Shown: in pieces, positions 1-5,795 of the stretch | How the letters are laid out: each line of letters starts with the position of its first letter | Position numbering within the stretch: the first letter of the stretch is position 1 | Source of the DNA: Brevundimonas sp. UBA5713 | GTDB taxonomy: Bacteria; Pseudomonadota; Alphaproteobacteria; Caulobacterales; Caulobacteraceae | Direction of reading: 5' to 3' | Assembly (NCBI RefSeq): GCF_002419815.1 | Contig: NZ_DIGV01000053.1 | Location: forward strand, 36,856 to 42,895 | DNA length: 6,040 nt | Notes under the pieces: model-generated | Told to the model about the DNA's origin: nothing | What the model saw: only the letters and a program-made list of their open reading frames with translations | Database searches by the model: none | Position numbers and translations under genes: made by a program

Positions 1-2793
1 CCCGCGCTGGCGGCTCCGCCGCCAGCCATGACCGCAGCCACCCCCCCCGCTCAGGGCGTGACGGTCCCCCCACTGGGCTATCAGCGACGCGTGCTGGCCA
101 ACGGCATGGAGGTCTATAGCCGTCAGGATAGCGGCACGGCCAATGTGGCGGTGCAGGTCTGGTATCGCGTCGGCGGCAAGGACGACCCCTCGGGCCGTTC
201 GGGCTTTGCCCACCTATTTGAACACCTGATGTTCAAAGCCACCGAGAATGTGCCCAACGAAACGTTTGACCGTCTGACCGAAGACGTGGGCGGCTATAAC
301 AACGCCTTCACCTCCGACGATGTGACCGCCTATCACGAGGTGGTGCCCGCCAACCATCTGGAGCGCATCCTGTTTGCAGAGGCGGACCGTATGGGCACGC
401 TGGTGGTCGACGAGGCCAATTTCGTCTCAGAGCGCGATGTGGTGAAGGAGGAATACCGTCAGGGCGTGCTGGCCAACCCCTATGGTCGCCTGTTCAGCCT
501 GTTTGTTCCGGCCACCTTCTACAAGGAACATCCCTATCGCCGTGGCGTGATCGGCTCGATCGAAGAGCTGGAAGCCTCCTCGCTGGAAGACGTGCTGCGT
601 TTCCACCGCACCTACTATCGTCCGGACAATGCCTTCCTGATCGTGGACGGTAATTTCGATCAGGCCCAGCTGGATCGCTGGGTGGACCAGTATTTTGGCC
701 CGCTGAAGAATCCGGAGACGGCCATTCCCTTGCGTCCGGTGACCGAACCAGCGGTCACCGCGCCGGAAGACCACACCTTCTATGCCCCGAATGTGCCGCT
801 GGAAACGGTGGTGATCGGCTGGCACACCGTGCCTGCGAACCATCCCGATGCCGCCGCCCTGTCGGTGCTGGACGGCATTTTGTCGACCGGCGAGAGCAGC
901 CGCTTGCACCGCGCTCTGGTGTATGAGGCACAAGCGGCCAACAATGCCTCGTCGTCGCCCGAAATGAACAAGGAGGCGGGCACCCTGACGGCCTATGCCA
1001 TGATGGCATCGGGCCGCACTCTGGATGAAGGCAAGGCTCTGCTTGAGCGCGAGATTGCCCGCCTGCGTGACGAGCCTGTGACCGAGGCCGAACTGGCCGA
1101 AGCCAAGAACGAGCTCATCGCCTTGGCGCTGTCCGAACGCGAGGGCGCGCAAGGCCGCGCCAATGTGCTGGGTTGGTCGCTGATCCGCACCGGCAGCGCC
1201 GCCAGTGCCGACAACGAGGTCGCCGAAATCCAGAAGGTAACCATCGCCGATATCCAGCGCGTGGCACGCCAGTATCTGACCCCGCAAAGCCAGATCACCA
1301 TCCGCTACAAGGCCTCGGACGAGGCCAATCCAACCACGCCGCAAAAGGTGAATATGGAAGGCCCCGTCAAGGTGGCCGATCTGGCACCCATGGGCACGCC
1401 TTCGGTGACCAAGCCGGAAGCCGAGCGCACCCCGATCCCGCAACCGGGACCGGAAGTCAGCCCCGCAACGCCACACATTGCCGACTTCCGACTGGATAAC
1501 GGCTTGCGCGTTCTGGTCGCCCGGAACAGCCAGTTGCCGCTGGTGTCGGCCCGCCTGACGTTCAAAGCGGGTTCGGCCTATGATCCGCAGGGCAAGGCCG
1601 GTGTGGCGTCGATGACGGCTGACATGCTGACCCAAGGCACTACCAGCCTCAGCGCGCCGCAGATCGCGACCCAGATCGAGCAACTGGGGGCCAATATCGG
1701 TGCCGGTGCAGGACGTGACCAGTTTAACGTCTACGCCAGCAGCCCGGCCAACGTCTTCGATCAGACCATGGCGCTGTTGAGCCAGATTGTGCGCCAGCCT
1801 GCCTTTGCCGCCGAGGAGCTGGAACGCCAACGCCTGCAAACGCTGGACAGCCTGCGCGTTGCGCTCAGCCAACCGGGTGCACTGTCGTCCATGGCCACCA
1901 CGCGGATAAACTTCGGTGACACCGCCTATGGTCGCCTGACCACCGAGCGCAGCGTCACCGCGCTGAGCGCCAAGGACCTGTCCGACTTCCACGCGACCTA
2001 TATCCGCCCCGATCAGGCCATCCTGACCTTCTCGGGCGACATTTCCCCTGAACAGGCCCGCGAACTGGCACAGAAGGCATTTGGCGACTGGCGTGCCACC
2101 ACACCGCCCTCTGCCGCCGCGCCGTCCGTGTCTGCCCAAACGGCAGCCCCGCGCGTGGTCGTGGTCAACCTGCCCGGTGCCGGTCAGGCCGCCGTGACCG
2201 TCTCCTCGCGCAGCATTTCCCGCACCGATGAGGCCTATGTCCCTCTGACGCTGGGCAACACTCTGCTGGGCGGTAGCTATACCTCGCGCCTCAATCAGGA
2301 AATCCGCATCAATCGCGGCCTGTCCTACGGGGCGCGCTCGGGCGTGGGGGCCATGGCCCAGAGCGGCCTGTTCTCGGCCTCGACCCAGACCAAGAACGAA
2401 ACCGCCGACGAAGTGGTTGAACTGCTGCTGGCCGAGATAGGCAAGATGGCAGCGACCGCGCCTGCGGAAACCGAACTGGGTCCGCGCCGCGCCATCATGA
2501 TCGGCGGTTTTGGCCGTTCACTGGAAAGCGTCGGCGGGCTTGGGGCACTGGTCGCCGAGCTGGCTGCCTATGACCTGCCGCTCGAAGAGCTGGCCCGCTA
2601 TGCCGACCGCGTCAAGGCCGTGACGCCGGAACAGGTGCGCGCCGCCTTTGCCGACAAGCTGCCTGCTGACCGTGCCAATGTCGTGGTGGCGGGCGATGCC
2701 TCGCTGTTCATCGATGATCTGAGGGCGAAATACCCCAATGTCGAAGTGATTGACGCTTCGGCCATCAACTTCGACAGCGACACCCTGCGCTAA
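1..2793 (+). CDS. Two-module M16 (pitrilysin-type) zinc metallopeptidase, 5' end outside the window
   Basis: Probable exported zinc endopeptidase degrading peptides in the envelope. The frame is open to the left edge; residues are numbered here from the first Met in the window (position 28). The nine codons before it read PALAAPPPA, which resembles the end of a signal peptide with an ALA cleavage site, and no Shine-Dalgarno precedes the ATG at 28, so the true start is probably further left. The N-terminal module carries the inverted zinc motif HxxEH (H62, E65, H66) and the third ligand in ERDVVKEE, probably E142, at the usual spacing. An M16_C-like domain follows (about 183-365). After a proline-rich linker (about 440-485) a second M16 module begins near 488; there the motif is degenerate (S528, A531, D532), so it should be non-catalytic. 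The R..LSY element near R763-Y767 resembles the substrate-binding Arg/Tyr of the family. About 920 residues suits two-module bacterial M16 proteins. The family is certain; the substrate is unknown. Confidence 0.93.
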   Translation, partial: PALAAPPPAMTAATPPAQGVTVPPLGYQRRVLANGMEVYSRQDSGTANVAVQVWYRVGGKDDPSGRSGFAHLFEHLMFKATENVPNETFDRLTEDVGGYNNAFTSDDVTAYHEVVPANHLERILFAEADRMGTLVVDEANFVSERDVVKEEYRQGVLANPYGRLFSLFVPATFYKEHPYRRGVIGSIEELEASSLEDVLRFHRTYYRPDNAFLIVDGNFDQAQLDRWVDQYFGPLKNPETAIPLRPVTEPAVTAPEDHTFYAPNVPLETVVIGWHTVPANHPDAAALSVLDGILSTGESSRLHRALVYEAQAANNASSSPEMNKEAGTLTAYAMMASGRTLDEGKALLEREIARLRDEPVTEAELAEAKNELIALALSEREGAQGRANVLGWSLIRTGSAASADNEVAEIQKVTIADIQRVARQYLTPQSQITIRYKASDEANPTTPQKVNMEGPVKVADLAPMGTPSVTKPEAERTPIPQPGPEVSPATPHIADFRLDNGLRVLVARNSQLPLVSARLTFKAGSAYDPQGKAGVASMTADMLTQGTTSLSAPQIATQIEQLGANIGAGAGRDQFNVYASSPANVFDQTMALLSQIVRQPAFAAEELERQRLQTLDSLRVALSQPGALSSMATTRINFGDTAYGRLTTERSVTALSAKDLSDFHATYIRPDQAILTFSGDISPEQARELAQKAFGDWRATTPPSAAAPSVSAQTAAPRVVVVNLPGAGQAAVTVSSRSISRTDEAYVPLTLGNTLLGGSYTSRLNQEIRINRGLSYGARSGVGAMAQSGLFSASTQTKNETADEVVELLLAEIGKMAATAPAETELGPRRAIMIGGFGRSLESVGGLGALVAELAAYDLPLEELARYADRVKAVTPEQVRAAFADKLPADRANVVVAGDASLFIDDLRAKYPNVEVIDASAINFDSDTLR

Positions 2794-2797
2794 GGAT

Positions 2798-2834
2798 AAA
2801 GGGCGCGGGACCGATCGGTCTTGCGCCCTTTTCT
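2798..2834 (+). terminator. Rho-independent terminator between convergent genes
   Basis: A perfect 9-bp inverted repeat, AAAGGGCGC (2798-2806) and GCGCCCTTT (2823-2831), encloses GACCGATCGGTC (2809-2820), itself a perfect 12-bp palindrome. In plus-strand RNA the G2807-U2822 and G2808-U2821 wobbles join the two parts into one stem of about 15 bp with a GAUC tetraloop, followed by UUUUCU. On the minus strand the wobbles become C-A mismatches and the tail is UUUAUCC, so termination should be better for the M16 gene, though the site sits 1-2 bp from the end of the convergent protease gene and may serve both. Confidence 0.85.
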
Positions 2835-2835
2835 A

Positions 2836-3660
2836 TTAGACGGCCAGACACACCACCTGAGCAACACGTAGCTCGCGGCGCAACTGGTCGGACACGGCCC
2901 CATAGTTGCGGGTGGTCACGGCCTGCCCCAAGATCTCGCCTTCATTGCCAAGCTCTGTACCCACGGCGGCGATGAAACTGTCCGGTGCCGTGGTGTAGAT
3001 ACGGCCCCGACGCGGAGCCTCGGCGATGGTCACACCCAGCACACGCCCCTGACGATCCAGCACCGGTGCCCCTGACAGGCCCGACAGCGTGCCTTGAAGC
3101 CCCTTGGTGCGGCCTGACTCAGCCCACGCCAGCACCGGCTCCTCATAGGATCCGCGCCCTTTGAGGCGGAGCGTCTCGCGACCGATCAGACGCGACGCCA
3201 CCGCCCCCGGCTTGCCCTGCGGATAGCCCGGGTGATAGGCGCGCTGTCCCTTATACAGGGCCTCGTCCTTGGCCACCGGCAAGGCCGGCGGGCCGCCATC
3301 GGTCAGCAAAAGGGCTACGTCCGCGCGCGCGGCCAGACGCACATCGGCAGCCAGGGCGCGGTTCTTATCGATCACCAAGGCAGGCTGACGACACCCCTCG
3401 ACCACGTGGCGCGCGGTAATCCATCGCCCGTCGCTGGCCACAGAAAAGGCTGTGCCCATCTGGGGCTGAACATCGCCCTCGGGCGCATCCACGACCACCG
3501 TGGGGTCGAACGGCGTGACTGGGCCCAGTAGCTCCCCGCCGATATCATCGTCTTCGGCCAGCTGAGGGGCATCGGCCCGCTCACCCCGATTGAGCGAGGC
3601 CACAACCAGCACGCCCACCACTGCGGCGTAGATCACCCAGTCCGGAAGGGGCAGCCGCAT
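2836..3660 (-). CDS. Membrane-anchored trypsin-like (S1 fold) serine protease
   Basis: Predicted serine endopeptidase of 274 aa, probably facing the periplasm. Residues 7-23 form one hydrophobic segment with no clear cleavage site, suggesting a signal anchor, followed by an acidic, proline-containing linker (about 30-65). The protease domain runs from about 66 to 230. It opens with GTAFSV and shows a full triad: H85 in TARHVVEGC, D114 in RADVALL, and S196 in GLSGAP, the counterpart of GNSGGP in DegP/HtrA proteases. GYPQG (145-149) matches a conserved loop of the fold. There is no PDZ domain; the last 44 residues are a short tail. Only two cysteines occur, C90 just after the catalytic His and C271 near the C-terminus. 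It starts 7 bp after the DUF350 stop codon with a Shine-Dalgarno overlapping that stop, so the two are co-transcribed and probably coupled. The fold and triad are clear; the substrate is unknown. Confidence 0.88.
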   Translation of the reverse strand: MRLPLPDWVIYAAVVGVLVVASLNRGERADAPQLAEDDDIGGELLGPVTPFDPTVVVDAPEGDVQPQMGTAFSVASDGRWITARHVVEGCRQPALVIDKNRALAADVRLAARADVALLLTDGGPPALPVAKDEALYKGQRAYHPGYPQGKPGAVASRLIGRETLRLKGRGSYEEPVLAWAESGRTKGLQGTLSGLSGAPVLDRQGRVLGVTIAEAPRRGRIYTTAPDSFIAAVGTELGNEGEILGQAVTTRNYGAVSDQLRRELRVAQVVCLAV

Positions 3661-3665
3661 CGCGG

Positions 3666-3669
3666 CCTC
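3666..3669 (-). promoter_or_regulatory. Ribosome binding site of the serine protease gene
   Basis: On the minus strand GAGG lies 5 nt before the protease ATG (3660-3658) and shares its first two bases with the TGA stop of the upstream DUF350 gene (3670-3668). This supports the chosen start and suggests translational coupling. Confidence 0.7.
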
Positions 3670-4111
3670 AGCCCGTCAGGGCCGCAGCGACGATCAGGGC
3701 ACTGGCCAGCTTGGCTCCGGCCAGCACCACCGCCGCCGAAACTTCGCCGCGTTCAATGCGCTGCGGCAGGCCGCTAAGCAGAAGATCAACCACGCGGAAG
3801 ACCAGCAGTTGCAGCACCACCGTCGCCACGCCCCAGATGGTGATGTCGCGGATAGAAGAGGAAACCGACAGCGAAACCGCCAGCGGAATGGCCAGACTGA
3901 TCAGCACTGCGGCAAAGCCGATGGCCGCTGCGGCATTGCCTTGACGGATAAGACGGATTTCGCGCCACGGCGTCAGCAAAGCATAGACAGTCGCGGCCAT
4001 GCCCAGCAGGGCGAAGGTCACCAGCAGGTGCAGCATCATCACGGGAAAGCCGCTGGCAAAGGCCTGCACTTCCGGGCTCGACAGAACCCCTGCGACGTTC
4101 GACGTATCCAT
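3668..4111 (-). CDS. DUF350 (UPF0719) four-helix inner membrane protein
   Basis: A 147-aa integral membrane protein of the DUF350 family (YjfL-like); its biochemical role is not established. Four hydrophobic segments lie at about 22-47, 60-84, 89-113 and 123-146. The family's two-fold internal repeat is visible: a charged, glycine-containing turn leading into a small-residue helix occurs twice, as IRQGNAAAAIG (55-65) and IERGEVSAAVV (119-129). WGVATVVLQLLVFR (93-106) is also typical. The start is taken at the first ATG (4111); the frame continues upstream to a TTG at 4189, but those 26 residues are polar and outside the family's usual length. The Shine-Dalgarno is weak (GGGGA about 15 nt upstream). 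It is the first gene of a minus-strand pair with the serine protease. Family assignment rests on remembered pattern and topology. Confidence 0.85.
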   Translation of the reverse strand: MDTSNVAGVLSSPEVQAFASGFPVMMLHLLVTFALLGMAATVYALLTPWREIRLIRQGNAAAAIGFAAVLISLAIPLAVSLSVSSSIRDITIWGVATVVLQLLVFRVVDLLLSGLPQRIERGEVSAAVVLAGAKLASALIVAAALTG

Positions 4112-4263
4112 GATGTGGTGCGTTGATCCCCAGCCGCGAGACGGATGAAACCTGACCGATTGCTTGCCTGTACTTAAGTCCAAGAGCAAGGGCCGTTATG
4201 TCGGCCTGCCCGTCAAAAGTTGAAACCGATCCTTACCTGCATCGGGTCGCGATCGGCGCACCT

Positions 4264-4310
4264 AAACGCAAAAGCCCCGCTACAGGCCTTGGCGGGCACC
4301 ATAGCGGGGC
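4264..4310 (-). terminator. Rho-independent terminator of rlmN
   Basis: Read on the minus strand, GCCCCGCTA (4310-4302) and TAGCGGGGC (4282-4274) form a perfect 9-bp stem with a 19-nt loop, followed directly by TTTTGCGTTT. It begins 35 nt after the rlmN stop codon. On the plus strand no T-run follows the stem, so it works in the rlmN direction only. It separates rlmN from the downstream DUF350-protease pair, which therefore needs its own promoter in 4112-4260. Confidence 0.88.
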
Positions 4311-4344
4311 AAATGATGGTCTCGGTGCCAGTCTTGGGCCGCAA

Positions 4345-5502
4345 TCAGGCCGCGTCGGCTTCCTGCTGTTCCTTGCGCAGTTCCGAGGCGCGCTTCTTCT
4401 CGGATTCCGACTTCAGCTGGCCGCACGCGGCAAGGATATCGCGACCACGCGGGGTACGGATCGGCGAAGCGTATCCGGCACGGTTCAGAATGGCCGCAAA
4501 GGTCTCGATCGCCTTCCAGTCCGAGCACTGATAGTCGGTGCCCGGCCACGGGTTGAACGGGATCAGGTTGATCTTGGCCGGAATGCCCGAAATCAGTTTG
4601 CACAGGGCGCGCGCCTCGTCAGGGCTGTCGTTGACGCCCTTCAGCATCACGTATTCGAACGTCACGCGCTTGGAGTTACCCAGACCCGGATAAGCGCGAA
4701 TGGCCGCCATCAGCTGTTCAAGCGGGTATTTCTTGTTCAGCGGCACCAGTTGGTCGCGCAGCGGATCATTGGTGGCGTGCAGGCTGATGGCCAGCATGGT
4801 ACCCGTGCGCTCGCCCAGCTCCGGAATCTTGGGCACGACGCCCGAGGTCGAAACCGTGATGCGGCGGCGCGAGATGGCGATGCCTTCGCCATCCGAAATG
4901 ATGTCGATCGCGTCCGAAACGTTGTCGAGGTTATAGAGCGGCTCGCCCATGCCCATGAAGACGATGTTGGACAGGCGGCGGTCTTCCTTGGGCGACGGCC
5001 ATTCTTCCAGATCGTCACGGGCCACCTGAACCTGCGCCACAATCTCGGCAGCCGTCAGGTTGCGCACCAGCTTTTGCGTGCCGGTGTGGCAGAAGGTGCA
5101 GTTCAGCGTACAGCCGACCTGCGATGACACGCACAGTGCACCGGCGCGACCCACATCGGGGATGTAGACCGTCTCGACCTCAATGCCCGGTCCCATGCGG
5201 ATCAGCCATTTACGGGTGCCGTCCTTGGAAATCTGGCGCTCGATGATCTCGGGGCGATCCAGCACAAAGGTCTCGGCCAGCTTGGCGCGCGTGTCCTTGG
5301 CCACATCGCTCATGAGGGCGAAGTCGGTCACACCATAGTGGTGGATCCAGCGCCACACCTGGGTGGCGCGCATCTTGGCTTTTTCCGGCGGGCAGATGCC
5401 GCCGTCGATCAGCGCCTGACGCAGGCCCTCGCGCGTCAGACCGGACAGGTTGACGGGGGCCTTTGAAGCGACACTGCGCGAGAGGTCCAGCGTGATGCTC
5501 AC
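4345..5502 (-). CDS. rlmN: Dual-specificity RNA methyltransferase RlmN (23S rRNA A2503-C2, tRNA A37-C2)
   Basis: Cytoplasmic radical-SAM enzyme that methylates C2 of A2503 in 23S rRNA and of A37 in certain tRNAs, supporting translational fidelity. The 385-aa protein carries the [4Fe-4S]-binding CxxxCxxC as C131, C135 and C138. C124 (in ALCVSSQVGC) and C360 (in DILAACGQL) match the two further conserved cysteines, C118 and C355 in E. coli; the latter carries the transferred methyl group. E110 in VETVYIP and MGMGEPLYN (183-191) are also family hallmarks. The N-terminal accessory domain (about 17-100) includes KMRATQVWRWIHHYG. The C-terminal tail (about 365-385) is charged. The start is the GTG at 5502, giving MSITLDLS as in caulobacterial homologues as I recall them; the open frame to 5757 runs antisense through the mntP riboswitch and is not credible. 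Nothing links it functionally to its neighbours. Confidence 0.97.
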   Translation of the reverse strand: MSITLDLSRSVASKAPVNLSGLTREGLRQALIDGGICPPEKAKMRATQVWRWIHHYGVTDFALMSDVAKDTRAKLAETFVLDRPEIIERQISKDGTRKWLIRMGPGIEVETVYIPDVGRAGALCVSSQVGCTLNCTFCHTGTQKLVRNLTAAEIVAQVQVARDDLEEWPSPKEDRRLSNIVFMGMGEPLYNLDNVSDAIDIISDGEGIAISRRRITVSTSGVVPKIPELGERTGTMLAISLHATNDPLRDQLVPLNKKYPLEQLMAAIRAYPGLGNSKRVTFEYVMLKGVNDSPDEARALCKLISGIPAKINLIPFNPWPGTDYQCSDWKAIETFAAILNRAGYASPIRTPRGRDILAACGQLKSESEKKRASELRKEQQEADAA

Positions 5503-5627
5503 GGCGGAATAATCCTGTGACAAAAGGGGGAGAGTTGAAGCCCCTATAACATGTGCGAGACCTTCTGTCGCCCTAGAGGGAGGTCGCCCCGTCTTGATCC
5601 CCTGCGTGAACAGGTCTAGTTGAACGC
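5503..5627. promoter_or_regulatory. Divergent promoter region between rlmN and the mntP leader
   Basis: This stretch must hold the promoters for rlmN (leftward) and for the mntP leader (rightward). Candidates are weak. On the plus strand TTGATC (5594-5599) resembles a -35 box, and 16-17 nt later a poor -10 (around 5616-5622) would place transcription start close to 5628, exactly where the riboswitch begins. TATAAC (5545-5550, plus) is a better -10 box but has no clear -35; its complement TTATAG could serve rlmN, with GCGACA 16 nt upstream of it. An imperfect inverted repeat (GACCT 5559-5563, CCCT 5571-5574, AGGG 5577-5580, AGGTC 5581-5585) lies in the middle. The region's role is sure; each box is tentative. 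Confidence 0.35.
5513..5516 (-). promoter_or_regulatory. Ribosome binding site supporting the GTG start of rlmN
   Basis: On the minus strand AGGA lies 10 nt before the GTG at 5502-5500. The spacing is slightly long but the site fits the start implied by the protein N-terminus; there is no ATG between the two. Confidence 0.5.
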
Positions 5628-5731
5628 CCGTTGGGGAGTAGCTTCCGGCATCCACAGTCGGGTTCGCGTCAACACACTTGCCCTTGGGCATGGCGCGATC
5701 AGCGGTTTTACCGCCTAGCGAGACCAGCACG
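5628..5731 (+). promoter_or_regulatory. yybP-ykoY manganese riboswitch aptamer
   Basis: Mn2+-sensing RNA leader of mntP. The two signature loops are present: GGGGAGTAGC (5633-5642) and TAGCGAGACC (5716-5725), matching the family's GGGGAGUAGC and AGCAAGACC elements with one base difference. P1 forms from GTTGG (5630-5634) and CCAGC (5724-5728). A P2-like stem uses CCG (5645-5647) and CGG (5659-5661). A long arm pairs TCGCGTC (5664-5670) with GGCGCGA (5692-5698) and contains the conserved GTCAAC (5668-5673) plus a terminal hairpin TGCC-CTTG-GGCA (5679-5690). The hairpin GCGGT-TTT-ACCGC (5702-5714) sits directly before the second loop, as in characterised members. Location before a mntP gene is the classic context. 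By family knowledge, Mn2+ docks the two loops and turns expression on. Confidence 0.93.
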
Positions 5732-5795
5732 TCTTCGGGGGCCGAGCCGGCCTGCACCCGGAGTGTGCTGTCACGCGTCCGGCCCCGTAATTGTC
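5722..5795 (+). promoter_or_regulatory. Expression platform of the manganese riboswitch
   Basis: The 67 nt between P1 and the mntP start hold two candidate pairings. First, CAGCAC (5725-5730), the 3' strand of P1, can pair with GTGCTG (5765-5770); with one C bulged, GA (5722-5723) adds TC (5771-5772), so the aptamer and this helix exclude each other. Second, GGGGCCG (5738-5744) pairs with CGGCCCC (5780-5786), ending 9 nt before the ATG where a ribosome would bind. The two helices would cross as a pseudoknot and so compete. There is no T-run, so control is more likely at translation initiation or through Rho than by an intrinsic terminator. The pairings are seen in the sequence; their roles are inferred. 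Confidence 0.5.

Noticed and set aside
427..2139. 570-codon open frame on the minus strand inside the M16 gene.
   Set aside because: It is antisense to a clear M16 metallopeptidase with intact motifs. Its product is rich in His, Arg, Gly and Gln with no recognisable domain, as expected for the mirror of a GC-rich gene.
4112..4189. 26-codon N-terminal extension of the DUF350 protein from a TTG at 4189.
   Set aside because: The residues are polar, exceed the usual family length, and no good ribosome site precedes the TTG; the ATG at 4111 gives a normal-length protein.
4180..4216. Possible minus-strand promoter for the DUF350-protease pair: exact TTGACG (4216-4211).
   Set aside because: No acceptable -10 box lies 16-18 nt downstream (the sequence there is GC-rich), so I cannot place a promoter, although one must exist in 4112-4260.
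4226..4256. Repeated ATCGG and CCGAT words upstream of the DUF350 gene as an operator.
   Set aside because: Five-base words recur by chance in GC-rich DNA, and the arms show no regular spacing.
4198..5127. 309-codon plus-strand open frame opposite rlmN.
   Set aside because: It crosses the rlmN terminator and most of rlmN in antisense, and the translation shows no domain, only Arg/Gly/Gln/His-rich sequence.
5503..5757. 85-codon upstream extension of rlmN to an ATG at 5757.
   Set aside because: It runs antisense through the whole mntP riboswitch, has no family similarity, and the protein from the GTG at 5502 begins like caulobacterial RlmN with an AGGA upstream.
5738..5786. Stem GGGGCCG/CGGCCCC as an intrinsic terminator after the riboswitch.
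   Set aside because: The stem is followed by GTAATTGTC rather than a T-run and the loop is 35 nt, so intrinsic termination is unlikely.
5763..5795. In-frame GTG at 5763 as an earlier mntP start.
   Set aside because: It would add 11 residues (VCCHASGPVIV) not found in MntP proteins, whereas the ATG at 5796 aligns exactly with the E. coli N-terminus.
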